Shown here one piece after another: positions 53,330-63,300 of a DNA stretch of 64,000 bases. Position numbers and translations under genes: made by a program. The notes beneath the pieces were generated by a model. The model did not search any database and had not been told where the DNA came from. It was given only the letters and a program-made list of their open reading frames with translations. How positions within the stretch are numbered: position 1 is the stretch's first letter; the number at the start of each line of letters is the position of its first letter. This stretch comes from Streptomyces sp. NBC_00306 (GTDB lineage: Bacteria > Actinomycetota > Actinomycetes > Streptomycetales > Streptomycetaceae), in NCBI RefSeq assembly GCF_036169555.1, contig NZ_CP108032.1, positions 6,882,001 to 6,946,000 of the forward strand, read 5' to 3'.

Positions 53330-54664
53330 ATGGAGCACATCGGCGACGAGGAGCTCGCGGCGTTCGACCGCACGGTCAAGAAGCTGCGTGCGCTGCCCGT
53401 CGACGACCCGGTGCGGCTGCGGGCCGAGCAGGTCGCATCCTCTTTTGCCCGGGACGGACGGCAGCGCAGGCGCAAGTCCCGCATCGGCGCGCGTGCCGAC
53501 AGGGACGCCGCCGTTGTCGCGGCCACCGCCACCGGTGCCGTCGCCCGGCGCGAGGACGCGCCACTGGAGGTGGCGGCCAAAAGCGCCGGCGTCTTCACGA
53601 AGCCACGGCGCTGCTACGTCTGCAAGTCGTTCTATCGACAGGCCGACTCCTTCTACCATCTGCTCTGTCCCGGCTGTGCGGCCGACAACACCGCGCGGCG
53701 CGGTATGAGCACCGACCTCTCCGGCCGCAGGGCGCTCCTGACCGGCGGACGCGTCAAGATCGGCTTCCAGCTGGCGCTGATGATGCTGCGCGACGGCGTC
53801 GAACTCCTTGTCACCAGCCGTTTCCCGCACGACACCCTGCGCCGTTTCCGGGCCGCGCCCGGCAGCGGGAAGTGGCTCGACCGGCTCACCGTCGTCGCCG
53901 TCGATCTGCGCGACCCCCGGCAGGTGCTCGGCCTGTGCGAGCGGCTGCGCCAGGACGGGGAGCCGCTCGACATCCTCGTCAACAACGCCGCCCAGACGGT
54001 CCGCAGGCCCCCCGCTTCGTACGCCCTGCTCGCGGCCGGGGAGTCCGGGGCCCTGCCCGGCGAGGTGCTGTGCGCTCCGGGGTACGAACCGATGGCCGCC
54101 CTGGAACCCGCGGGCGCCGGGGGAGCGCTTGCCCTGGTCCTTCCGGAGGCCGACGAGGCGGGCCTGCTGCCCGACACCGCGCCGGCGAACTCCTGGTCGG
54201 CTCGCATCGGCGAACTCGACGCCGCCGAACTGCTGGAGACCCAGCTGGTCAACGCCCTGGCGCCCACCCTGCTGGTCGACCGTCTGCTGCCGTTGCTGCT
54301 CGCCTCTCCCCGCCACCGCCGTTACATCGTCAACGTGACCGCCGTGGAAGGCAGATTCGCCGTGCGGCGCAAGATGTCCACGCATCCCCACACCAACATG
54401 GCGAAGGCCGCACTGAACATGCTCACCCGCACCAGCGGGCCCGAACTCGCCGAGCAGGGCGTCCACATGTGCAGCGTCGACACGGGATGGATCACCGACG
54501 AGAATCCCGTGCCGAAGAAGGAACGGATCGCCGCCGAGGGCTTCCGCACACCCCTGGACATCGTCGACGGAGCGGCGCGCGTGTACGACCCCATCGTGCG
54601 GGGAGAGGCGGGCGCGCCGGTCTCCGGCGTCTTCCTCAAGGACTACCGGGAAGCGGAGTGGTGA
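53330..54664 (+). CDS. Zinc-ribbon SDR protein lacking the catalytic Tyr
   Basis: A 444-residue protein. Residues 1-90 are helical and basic, then a zinc ribbon (RCYVCKSFYRQ ... LCPGCAADN). From about residue 125 runs a Rossmann SDR domain: TGGRVKIGFQLA (glycine motif), LDILVNNAAQTVRRPP, YIVNVTAVEGRF, and NMAKAALNMLTRTSGPELAEQGV. The usual YxxxK keeps Lys but has Thr in place of Tyr (TNMAK), so normal SDR catalysis is doubtful. VDTGWITDENP and GVFLKDYREAEW end the fold. The gene starts 30 bases after the second tRNA-like gene and its stop overlaps the LRR gene start (TGATG). Confidence 0.82.
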   Translation: MEHIGDEELAAFDRTVKKLRALPVDDPVRLRAEQVASSFARDGRQRRRKSRIGARADRDAAVVAATATGAVARREDAPLEVAAKSAGVFTKPRRCYVCKSFYRQADSFYHLLCPGCAADNTARRGMSTDLSGRRALLTGGRVKIGFQLALMMLRDGVELLVTSRFPHDTLRRFRAAPGSGKWLDRLTVVAVDLRDPRQVLGLCERLRQDGEPLDILVNNAAQTVRRPPASYALLAAGESGALPGEVLCAPGYEPMAALEPAGAGGALALVLPEADEAGLLPDTAPANSWSARIGELDAAELLETQLVNALAPTLLVDRLLPLLLASPRHRRYIVNVTAVEGRFAVRRKMSTHPHTNMAKAALNMLTRTSGPELAEQGVHMCSVDTGWITDENPVPKKERIAAEGFRTPLDIVDGAARVYDPIVRGEAGAPVSGVFLKDYREAEW

Positions 54665-55851
54665 TGGAGGAGCCCTACGCGGGTGTACCCGAAGTGCTGC
54701 CCCGTTCGGTCGCCGAACTCGGTCCGCTCATCGCCTGGTTGCGAGACGGGCGGACGACGGACCGCAGACTCGACTTCGCCGCGGGCACCGCGCTCCCGGA
54801 CGGGCGCCTCGACCTGTGCAAGCAGGCGCTCGGCCCCGACGGCGCCGCTCTCGTCGCCGAGGCGCTGCGCGAGGGCGGCGCGAGCGGCACCGTTCCCGCG
54901 CGGCACCTGCTGCTCGGCACCGACGGGCTCGGCGACGAGGGTGCGGCCACCGTCGCCGACAGGACCGTGGGCTCCGGTGTCGAGACGCTGTACCTGGGGT
55001 GCAACGGCATCACCGCGGCCGGCGCCTGCCGGATCGCCGACAGCCTGCGGGCGTCGGAACACGTGGTCAGCGGGGTCTGGCTCAAACGCAATCCGCTGGG
55101 CACCGGCGGCGGTCGGGCGGCCGCCGAACTCATCGCCGCGGCCTCGTCGCTGCGCACGCTCGACCTCGTCCAGACAGGGCTCGACCCGGCCGGGCTCACG
55201 TTCCTCACGGAGGCGCTGCTCGCCGTGGACACGCGGGGACGCCGCATCGAGCGGCTCTTCGTCGGGGGCAACCCCCTCGGTCAGTCCGGAGCCGTACCGC
55301 TTGCCGCACTGATCGTGAGCGGCGCGGTCGGCGAACTCTATGCGTCCGCGAGCCGGCTGGGCGACGAGGGTGCCCAGCGGCTGGCCGATGCCCTGGGGCG
55401 GGCGCCGCGGGGACGACTGGCCCGCCTCTCCGTCGCCAGCAACGGCATCGGTCCGTCGGCCGCTGCCCGTCTGGTCGCCGCAGCGGCCGCCGCCGGCGTC
55501 GAACTGCTGGACATGGGGCGAGTTCGGGCCGCGGGCACACTCGGCGCCGAGGACAACCGGATCGACACGGATGCCGCGACGGCCATCGGCGAGAGCCTCG
55601 CCGATGGCGAGCACCGGCTGACCCACCTCGTCCTCGCGCACACCGGGATGCGCAGCCGCGAGGCCCACCGCATCCTCGACGCCGCGCCTCGCGCCGTGAG
55701 CCACACCCGCTTCGTGCTCGGGAAGGGCATCGCCACCAGCGTGCGCCGCCGCCTCGACGCCTTCAGCGCACACCTGCCCGCGCCCGCCGTCTCCGCCGAT
55801 GTCGCCGCCGTACGCAGTGTGCACCGCACGGCGCCCCCGGAAGCACCCTGA
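54664..55851 (+). CDS. Leucine-rich repeat protein (ribonuclease-inhibitor type)
   Basis: A 395-residue protein. Repeats of about 28 residues carry the ribonuclease-inhibitor type LRR pattern: VETLYLGCNGITAAGACRIADSL, VSGVWLKRNPLGTGGGRAAAEL, IERLFVGGNPLGQSGAVPLAAL, LARLSVASNGIGPSAAARLVAAA, LTHLVLAHTGMRSREAHRIL. Such folds make a curved binding surface, so it is probably an adaptor or sensor. It is translated with the zinc-ribbon SDR (TGATG overlap) and ends three bases from the convergent AAA gene. Confidence 0.85.
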   Translation: MEEPYAGVPEVLPRSVAELGPLIAWLRDGRTTDRRLDFAAGTALPDGRLDLCKQALGPDGAALVAEALREGGASGTVPARHLLLGTDGLGDEGAATVADRTVGSGVETLYLGCNGITAAGACRIADSLRASEHVVSGVWLKRNPLGTGGGRAAAELIAAASSLRTLDLVQTGLDPAGLTFLTEALLAVDTRGRRIERLFVGGNPLGQSGAVPLAALIVSGAVGELYASASRLGDEGAQRLADALGRAPRGRLARLSVASNGIGPSAAARLVAAAAAAGVELLDMGRVRAAGTLGAEDNRIDTDAATAIGESLADGEHRLTHLVLAHTGMRSREAHRILDAAPRAVSHTRFVLGKGIATSVRRRLDAFSAHLPAPAVSADVAAVRSVHRTAPPEAP

Positions 55852-55854
55852 CGA

Positions 55855-57702
55855 TCAGCGCACCCCGGCCGTGAAGATCTCGATCCAGAACCGCTGGTGC
55901 TTCTCGGACGCGCCCACCAGATAGGTCGACCGCAGCTTCGGCGGCAGCAGTGCCACCAGCCGGGCCACCACCCTGCGGTGCTTCTTCAGCTGTGACAGCT
56001 CGGCGTTGGCGATGATCTGATGCACCACATCACTGTCGTTGCCGCCCTCCCCGGACTGCTCGGCGGCCCTGCGCAGTCGTCCCTCCCACAGCTCCACCCG
56101 CTCGGCGAGCTCCCGCAGGCCGGTCACCGGCCGGTTGTCCAGGCGCTCGATCAGGGACGTCAGGGGCACCGGAGCGTACTCGCCGTCCCCCAGATAGACC
56201 GTGCCCATCTCCAGCGGCAGACCGCGCTGATGCAGCTTGATCAGCCGCTCGATCGTCCGCTTGGTGATCCAGGCCCGGCCCTCGTCGTCGATGTCGTGCT
56301 TCCACCAGTCGAGCACCGTCTCGGCGACCGGCCCATAGGTCCCGATCAGCCACTCGTTGGCCGGGATGTCGTCCGGCTCGACGGTCAGCGATGCCGTGAA
56401 CCGGGTCGCCTGGGCGATGTTGTTGCGGGAGACGAGCAGCTTGCGGCCCAGGTGGTACGGCGGGTTCTGGACGGCGATCTGTGCCCGCAGCCCTTCGATC
56501 CGCCGCCCCGCCAGCGACCACTCCTGGGTGATCTCCATCAGTTTGGCGAACGCCGCTTTGTCCTTGGGCCGGTTGTACTCGTCCCACACGATGGCCTTCG
56601 GCTCCGCCCCGGTGAACCCGGCCGCCAGCAGATTGTCCAGGGAGCCGTCGGGCGTCGGGATCGGGGCGCACAGGTCCTCGACATTGGTCACCGGCAGCGA
56701 GAAGTACAGCGGTTCGCGCCCGCCGAGCCCTTCCCGTACGGTCTGGCGCACGAGCTCCGTCTTGCCACAGCCCGGCGGACCTTGCAGCAGCACGGTCCAG
56801 CGGTTGCGCAGCGCGGCGCGTACCACCTGCCGCACCGGGTCGGGAATCGTCGCCGGGTTGGGTACGCCGAGAGCGGCCGCGATGCGGTCGAGCACCTCCG
56901 CGGTCCGGTTCTGCCCCGGTCGGCCGTCACCACGCGGCTCGACGAGGCGCAGCCGCTCGCCGTTGACCAGCGGAAGCCCCCAGCGCAGCGGGAATCCCTC
57001 CTGGGCGTTGGCCAGGATGTGGTCGACGGTGCGTGGCGCCAGCAGTTCGCGCAGCGCCGGGCTGAGCGACGCCCACACCGCGAACACCCCGCGCAGGTCC
57101 CATGTCCGGTACTTGGCGGCCAGCTTGTACCGCCACGAGGTGTCGTTCGCGGTGATCCGGATGGTGACCATACGGTCCAGGATCGCCAGATCGCTGCGGC
57201 GGGCGGCCGTCTCGGCGAGTGATTCGTTGTCGGCGAGGAACACGCCGATACAACCCAGCGCCCGCAGGTCGTACTCGCCGAGCGTCCAGTTGCAGGCGAT
57301 CTGCATCAGCTGCGACTGGATCGTCTCGCCGGCCTGAAGCGAGTCGTCGATCAGCAGGACGAAGGGCTTTCCCGGCTTGAGCTGGCTCATCACCAGCTGC
57401 CGCAGCACCAGTTGACCGCTCTCGGTGTCTCGCACCGGCGCGTTCGCCAGCAGGTCGTCCGGCGTGAGGTTCGCCGCGGGCACGAAGACCAGCTCCGCGT
57501 CCGGATACGCCTCCGCCACATGGGAGAAGAACGTCGCCGTCTTGCCGATGCCGTGCTCGCCGAAGACCTGACCGGTCTGCCCCATGTCGATCATCGCGTC
57601 GATGAAGGACTCGAGCCGGGACACACCCGTCCAGCCCTCGGGACGCTCGGGGTAGGTGGCATTGCCGCGCCACTGCCGCCGGTGGTCGGTCGCGGTGGTC
57701 AT
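55855..57702 (-). CDS. Tandem-AAA MoxR/dynein-related ATPase
   Basis: A 615-residue ATPase with two AAA modules. The first has GEHGIGKT (Walker A, about residue 50) and FVLLIDDS (Walker B). The second has LLQGPPGCGKTELV (about residue 315) and AIVWDEYNRPKDKAAFAKLMEI (Walker B region). It shows YSLPVTNVEDL-type and LLVSRNNIAQATRFTASL segments of MoxR-like proteins, then a helical C-terminus. MoxR ATPases work with VWA proteins to remodel or assemble complexes, and here the VWA partner is coupled by an ATGA overlap (57699-57702). AGGA lies before the ATG at 57702. Confidence 0.88.
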   Translation of the reverse strand: MTTATDHRRQWRGNATYPERPEGWTGVSRLESFIDAMIDMGQTGQVFGEHGIGKTATFFSHVAEAYPDAELVFVPAANLTPDDLLANAPVRDTESGQLVLRQLVMSQLKPGKPFVLLIDDSLQAGETIQSQLMQIACNWTLGEYDLRALGCIGVFLADNESLAETAARRSDLAILDRMVTIRITANDTSWRYKLAAKYRTWDLRGVFAVWASLSPALRELLAPRTVDHILANAQEGFPLRWGLPLVNGERLRLVEPRGDGRPGQNRTAEVLDRIAAALGVPNPATIPDPVRQVVRAALRNRWTVLLQGPPGCGKTELVRQTVREGLGGREPLYFSLPVTNVEDLCAPIPTPDGSLDNLLAAGFTGAEPKAIVWDEYNRPKDKAAFAKLMEITQEWSLAGRRIEGLRAQIAVQNPPYHLGRKLLVSRNNIAQATRFTASLTVEPDDIPANEWLIGTYGPVAETVLDWWKHDIDDEGRAWITKRTIERLIKLHQRGLPLEMGTVYLGDGEYAPVPLTSLIERLDNRPVTGLRELAERVELWEGRLRRAAEQSGEGGNDSDVVHQIIANAELSQLKKHRRVVARLVALLPPKLRSTYLVGASEKHQRFWIEIFTAGVR

Positions 57703-59111
57703 CTCGATCCTGTCGTGACGCGATGGCAGGCCATCGGGGGTTGGTGGGCATCGGGCCAGTCGTCCCCGCCTTCGGTGATCAGCCAGATCCACTTGTCGGG
57801 TTCCGCCGGCGTGATGTGCGGGGCGTACCCGTCTGTGAGCATCACGATCGCGTCCGGGGTGACGTCGAACAGCCGGCCGTCCACGGCGGTGCGCCCCTCC
57901 ACGTAGTCCGCGACGGCCTGGAAACTCGTACCGCCGCCGCCGAGCACCCGCTCGCCGGGTGCGAAGGGCATCACCACACCGTCGAACGACAGCCAGTGCG
58001 CCTCCACACCGTCGATGCCGCCGACCAGTTCGGTCAGCCAGGTGACCACGTGCTGCGGCATCGATCCGGAGGTGTCGTACGCGATGACGAGCACCTTGTC
58101 GCGCACCGGACCCCGCCGCGAGAGCATCGGGTCGTGGCCCAGCGCGGCGAGCAGCGCCCCGCGCTTCTTCGGATACACCAGCCGCTCACCCTCACGCAGC
58201 TTGGACGCCATGACGTCCACCAGCCACCGCTGCCACCAGTCGACGCGGCCCGTCCGAGCCGTCCGCCCTCGCAGCGCACCTGCCCCCAGCCGGCCCCACA
58301 TCCGGGTGATCCGGTCGGACGCACCGTCCGTACGGTCCATCAGGTCACCCAGCTCCTGCTCGGCTAACGCGTGACCGCGGCGCGCCGCCAGCAGCGCATT
58401 GAGCAGGGCCGACGAGCCGACCGCGTCGGTCGTCCGCTGGTCGCCCGGGACCTCGGCGTCCGTCAGACGGATGCACATCGGCTGCGGCACCGGGGGGTTC
58501 TTCATCCGCTTCAACTCGCTGTACACGGACATGTCGGTGGCGATGAACGCGGAGTACTCCAGGGGGTCGAGGCCGTGGGCCCGCAGGTCCGCCTCGTAGG
58601 CCTCGTGGATCTCGCGGGGATCGATGCCGGTCGGCTCGCCGTGCAGCAACGGCAGCGCGTCCCGGCCGAGCCTGACCATCGCCACGTGGTTGATGGAGAC
58701 CTCGGCCGCGAGCGTGAACACCGGGTCCTCCCGCAGTTCGGGCTCGGCGAAAAGATGCCGGTGGACCAGGTGGCGTGCCTCGTGGAAGAGCACGAACTTC
58801 ACCCCGTCGAGGCCGAGGTCCACGAAGAACCGCGGGTTGTAGAGCAGCAGGCAGGTGCCGTCGCCGCTCGCCACCACGGCCGCCGTGTCCACCGCCGTCG
58901 TCGCGATCTGGTGGTGGCACTTGGCATAGAGCCAGGAGGCGACCGCCGACTCGGTCAGCCCGAAGTCCAGCAGCGCGGCCTCCTTGAGCTGCCGTGCCTC
59001 CTCGACGGTCCCCGCGTCGGCCGGCTGCCATCGCTCCAGCGCCCGCCGGTCCGCCAGATCGACCACGGGACGCACGTGCCCGTTCCGCTCCCCGTATGCC
59101 ACGTCCCGCAC
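57699..59111 (-). CDS. VWA-like metallopeptidase-type protein (DUF2201-like), MoxR partner
   Basis: A 470-residue protein. The N-terminal half has a zinc site FVLFHEARHLVHRHLF (HExxH) followed by EVSINHVAM, the form of the putative metallopeptidase domain of DUF2201. The C-terminal half is a VWA-like domain with VIAYDTSGSMPQHVV (MIDAS DxSxS), GGGGTSF and PDAIVMLTDGYAP. Such proteins are encoded beside MoxR-type ATPases, as here. The start is GTG at 59111, with GAGGGG close upstream; GTG at 59102 is possible. Its substrate is unknown. It may act on the LRR/SDR products or on RNA-associated proteins, which is only an inference from position. Confidence 0.87.
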   Translation of the reverse strand: MRDVAYGERNGHVRPVVDLADRRALERWQPADAGTVEEARQLKEAALLDFGLTESAVASWLYAKCHHQIATTAVDTAAVVASGDGTCLLLYNPRFFVDLGLDGVKFVLFHEARHLVHRHLFAEPELREDPVFTLAAEVSINHVAMVRLGRDALPLLHGEPTGIDPREIHEAYEADLRAHGLDPLEYSAFIATDMSVYSELKRMKNPPVPQPMCIRLTDAEVPGDQRTTDAVGSSALLNALLAARRGHALAEQELGDLMDRTDGASDRITRMWGRLGAGALRGRTARTGRVDWWQRWLVDVMASKLREGERLVYPKKRGALLAALGHDPMLSRRGPVRDKVLVIAYDTSGSMPQHVVTWLTELVGGIDGVEAHWLSFDGVVMPFAPGERVLGGGGTSFQAVADYVEGRTAVDGRLFDVTPDAIVMLTDGYAPHITPAEPDKWIWLITEGGDDWPDAHQPPMACHRVTTGSR

Positions 59112-59233
59112 CCCCCTCGTACAGGCTCATTGGTACCAGGGGCCACTGACATCGGGCGAAGCGGTTTCCGCAGCGCAGCTGTGCCGGCCGAGCGGGCGGA
59201 GGGCTCACGGTGCGGCGGCCTCCCGCGCGGCCT

Positions 59234-59248
59234 TAGGATCTCCGGCAA
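59234..59248 (+). promoter_or_regulatory. -10 region of the third tRNA-like gene
   Basis: TAGGATCTCCGGCAA, nearly the same as the sequence before the first tRNA-like gene (TAGGATCCCCGCAAT at 53128). The -35 regions are weak in both. Confidence 0.55.
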
Positions 59249-59251
59249 GGG

Positions 59252-59325
59252 CGGGGCCGTAGCGCAGAGGCAGACGCGCCGGTCTCCAGAACCGGAGGAC
59301 GCTGGTTCAACTCCAGCCGCCCCGC
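59252..59325 (+). tRNA. tRNA-like gene, anticodon CCA (Trp-type reading)
   Basis: Cloverleaf with D arm GCGC-AGAGGCAG-ACGC (one mismatch), anticodon arm CCGGT-CTCCAGA-ACCGG (U33 present, anticodon CCA), five-base variable loop, and T arm GCTGG-TTCAACT-CCAGC. The acceptor helix CGGGGC..G/CGCCCCG needs a bulged C (59258) and can be extended outward by three G-C pairs (59249-59251 with 59325-59327). A normal Streptomyces tRNA-Trp has a different D arm and no bulge, so this looks like a tRNA-like relative of the two genes near 53.2 kb. No CCA is encoded. Confidence 0.65.
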
Positions 59326-59369
59326 CCCCTTTCCGGTCCCGAGCCCGCGGCCGGACGGCATGCGCCTTC

Positions 59370-60209
59370 CTAGGCGATGGCGCCCGAGGTCACGATCAGC
59401 TCGGGCGCGGTACCGGTGAACGTCGGCAGCAACTGGGCGAGCACCGCCCAGGCTTCGGTGTTCTCGCCCAACGAGCCCTGAACCAGCGGCCGCAGGACCG
59501 CCTCGGCCTCCGGCAGCCGGCCCGGGAACGCCCAGCGGCCGGAGTCCAGCACCGACAGCACGTCCTGTGCGGTGCGCCAGTTCTCCGCGTACGCCCCCGG
59601 GCCCGCCACGATCCCGGCCTGCCGCATCCGGTGGGCGAAGCTCGGATGGTCGCTGAACCGTTCCCGCAGCGCCTTCGGACAGTCGATGCGGGTGGCCAGC
59701 GCCCAGCGCGCGAAGCCGGGCAGGGGCTCTTCGAGATCGGCCGCCGCCACCTGGGCCCAGTCGTCCCGGCCGACGGCCGCGGCCGCCCTGCGCCCCTGCC
59801 GCATGCGGGTGACCGCCCGCAGTTCACTCACGACACCACGCGGTCCGGTGCCCGGAAGATCCACGGGCTCGGTCTGCTTCCGCAGCCCCGGCGCGAGCGG
59901 GAGCGGTCCTCGCGCACCGTCGCCGAACGGCACCCCGCGCAGGATGTCGCGCTGGATCCGGCCGCCCACCCCGTCGACGTGGTAGACGACTTCGTTGATG
60001 TCGGGCCGGTCGGCCTGAAGCATCCAGAGCAGCACCGACGCCGGTGTTCCCGCCCGCGAGACCTGTCGTGCGGCCTCCCAGACGGGGGGAGGGCCGGCCG
60101 GCGGGTCCTCGGTCACGGCCAGCCGCTTCCGCACCCGTCGCGCCACGTCCGCGTCGGCGAGTGTGAGCAGCAGATGGAGAGCCATGGCGGTCCTGCGGTC
60201 ACCGTTCAT
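59370..60209 (-). CDS. Hypothetical protein next to the AAA/VWA cluster
   Basis: A 279-residue soluble protein, mostly helical. Recognisable stretches: LLLTLADADVARRVRKRLAV, ASVLLWMLQADRPDINEVVYHVDGVGGRIQRDILRGVPFG, FARWALATRIDCPKALRERFSDHPSFAHRMRQAGI, and AWAVLAQLLPTFTGTAPELI. No family is recognised; HEAT-like helical repeats are likely. GGGGGA before the ATG at 60209 sets the start. It lies divergent from the large helical-repeat gene and just after the third tRNA-like gene on the opposite strand. Confidence 0.68.
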   Translation of the reverse strand: MNGDRRTAMALHLLLTLADADVARRVRKRLAVTEDPPAGPPPVWEAARQVSRAGTPASVLLWMLQADRPDINEVVYHVDGVGGRIQRDILRGVPFGDGARGPLPLAPGLRKQTEPVDLPGTGPRGVVSELRAVTRMRQGRRAAAAVGRDDWAQVAAADLEEPLPGFARWALATRIDCPKALRERFSDHPSFAHRMRQAGIVAGPGAYAENWRTAQDVLSVLDSGRWAFPGRLPEAEAVLRPLVQGSLGENTEAWAVLAQLLPTFTGTAPELIVTSGAIA

Positions 60210-60321
60210 CGCGTCCCCCTGCACGGCCCCGTCGGCGGCCCCGTCCGTCCCTGTGGCGGCCGATCATGCCAGGTTCCCTATTCGCCGGGGATCACGGTTC
60301 TCCGGAAGGCACAATTCCCGC

Positions 60322-63300
60322 ATGCCGCACACCTCCCGGCGCTCGGCGGATCTCCTCCTGGCCGCGATCGAGCCCCTCCCGTATCCCCTGCGCATGCGCG
60401 AACTGTCCCGGCGGACCAGGGAGACGGAGCCCGAGGAACGGCGGTCGCTGCTGGTCGAACTCGACGCCCGCGGGCCCTACGAGCGAGGGCTCGCCGTCGT
60501 CGTCGCGTCCGTGGGCGGCGAGACCGGGTGGATCGGTGACCGGCTCGCGGACCCCGACGCCTTCGTCCGCGGCCAGGCACTGCGGGTCGCCGCGGGGCTC
60601 GGCGTCACCGACGAGGCGTTCGCCGCGGCGCTGGACGATGCACCGGCCGCGATACGCCGGCAGTTGCTGCGAGCCGTCGTCTCGCAGCGGCGCACGGCGC
60701 TCGCGGACCGGCTCGTCGACGGCGTCAGGGAGACCTGGGGCGACACCGAGGCGGCGCGCCTGCTGCCCGGGTGCGGGCGCGACACCGTCGCACGGCTGCT
60801 GCCCGCCCTGTTCCACGCCGTCCACGGCTGGACCTCGCTCGGCCGCCGGCATCCCGGTCCGGTTCTCGACGCCGCCGAGCGCGAACTGGCCGCGCTGCCC
60901 GAGTCACTGCGGGACGGCTGGTGGCAGCGGTACGCCAGGGCGGTCGCCGCCACGGCGGACGCCGAACCGCGGCGGGTTCTCGCCCTGTTCGAAGCCATGG
61001 GACCCGCAGCCCTGCCGGTGCCGCTGAGCCATCGGCTCGCCGGTCTGGCGAAGGCCGACCCCGCGCGGATCGTGGGCATGCTGCTCGCTCCCGAGGGGCA
61101 CGCACTCCGCGGCCGCGTCACCCGGCGCCCGGCCCTGCTGAGCTTCCTCGCCCGGCACGCCCCCGAGGATCTGATGCTTCGACTGGGACGGGTCAGCGCC
61201 GCATGGCCCGACCAGCTCGCGCGACTGATCGCCGCGCATCCGCCGGCCCGGCGGGGCGCGTTCCACGAAGCCGTCGTCAGCGACCGGGGCAGCGACGCAC
61301 AGGTGGTGAACGCCGAACTCCTGGACGTCCTGCCCCGCAGCTGTGTCGCCGTCGAGGCCCGCCGGATGGCCGAGCGGGCCCGGGAGCGTTCGGCTCCGTG
61401 GAGCGAGGTGCTGCTCGCCGAGTCGTATCTGCCCCTGGACGAGGCGCGCGAACGGCTGGTCGCGGCCACGCGCCGCCCCGCCGCGGAGGACCGCTCCGAG
61501 GCCTGGCCGCTGCTCGTCCGCAACGCCGCGCGGTCCGGCGACGCCGACTCCGTGACCGCGGTACTGCGCGAGATGGCACGGCTGCGCAACGAACAGGACC
61601 CGGTCCGCTCCGCTGCTCTGGACGCCCTTGCCGCCACGCCGCCCGTGCTGTTCACCGAAGAGGCGGAGGACCATCTCGACCGGGTCGCCGCCGACGCCGT
61701 CGAGGCCCGTGACTCGTCCCCGGCCACCCGCCAGGCGCTCAGCCGCCTCGCGGTCGAGGTGCTGCGCGAGCACGCCGCCGCCGGCCGGCGCGGGCTCGTC
61801 AACTGGGCGCTGCGTACGGTGGTGCGGATCTCCGGAAGCACTGGTGGCGCCGATCTCGGGCGGCTGGACCGTACGCTGCGCCGCGGCCAGGAACACGACG
61901 TCTTCGAGGCGCTGCGCCCGTGGATCGAGGCGGGCGCCGAGAAGGCGGACTTCAGTCTGGCCTTCGCACTCGCCCGCGCGGCCGGCCGGCGTGCTGCGGG
62001 CATGCCCGAGCTTCAGGAACTGCTGTGGCAGGCGGTGCGGTTCGGCAACAGCCGGGCCGCACGCACCGCGGTCGGCCTCTGGCTCGAAGCGCCCCAGGAC
62101 CGCGACCGGCGGGTGGAACTGCTGCTGAGCCACGAGAGATCGGCGGCCGTACTGCCGCCCGTCGTCGCGGTACTGACCTCCCGCCGCACCGATCTGCTCG
62201 ACCGCATCCTGGAGGACACCCCGCCGTACGGGCGCTTCCTCACCAAGGACAGCCACTGGACCCTGCCCGTCAACAACATCGACCGCACCGTCCACCGCTG
62301 GACCGCTCGCCAACAGCGGTCCGTCGTACGGCAGTTGGCGAACGCAGCGGATGACACCTCGCTGCCGCTGTACACCCGGGCGGACGCGGTCGCGTCGGTC
62401 GCGCGCATCCCGGCCGGCGGAGCGGATGTCGCACACCGCTGGACGGGCTCCCATGACGTGGTGCTCGCCGAGGCCGCTCTCGCCGCCCTCACCCGGACCC
62501 TGCGTCCCGCCGACGCGCTGCCCGAACTGCTCTCGTACGCGAACGGCGACCGGGCCCGCGTCGCCGTGTACGCGGTCACCCGGGCGTCCCGGTACGCGCG
62601 GCCGTCCGAACTCGGCGCCCTGCTGCGCGGCGTTCTGGAGCCGGGTGCGGCCAAGGTGACCAGCCGCAAAGAGGCTATGCGGCTCGCCGCGGCCCGCCTT
62701 CCGCCGACCGATGCGGCGTCGGTGCTCGCCGACACGTACGCGATGAAGGACCAGCACCGTGATGTCCGCGCCGCGTGCGTGGCCTTCGCTCCGGCCCTCC
62801 TCGGTGACGAACGCATATGGCGCCTGCTCACCGACGCGTCCGCCGGTGAGCGGGTGCTGCGCGACGGCGTGCTGCGTGTGGTGCCGATGGACCTCCCTGA
62901 GTCGTACCGCCCGCGCTATGCGCGTCTGATACGCGGTGTGTGCGAGATCCGCGACAAGGAACTCGCCGGTACGGCGTTCGCGGCCCTCGCCCACTGGCTG
63001 CCCTGGTCGCCCGAGGCTTCCGCGGTCCTGGTGTCCGCGATCACCGATCTGTCCGACCGGCGGTCCTGGTACGCGGCGGCCGACGCGCTCGCCGCCGCTG
63101 CCGTTCACGGGCCCGAGGCGGCAGCCGCCGTGGAGCAGGCGCTGACGCGGCTGGCCACCGCCGACGCTCTGGCGGTGGAGAACGCCGACGACGCCGGCGC
63201 TGAACGGGACCGGCCGGCCCGCCGCCGGGTCGAGCACCTCACGGACCGGCTGTGCCGCCGGTCCGGTGTACGCCCCCGGGTGCTGCGCCCGGTGCAGAAA

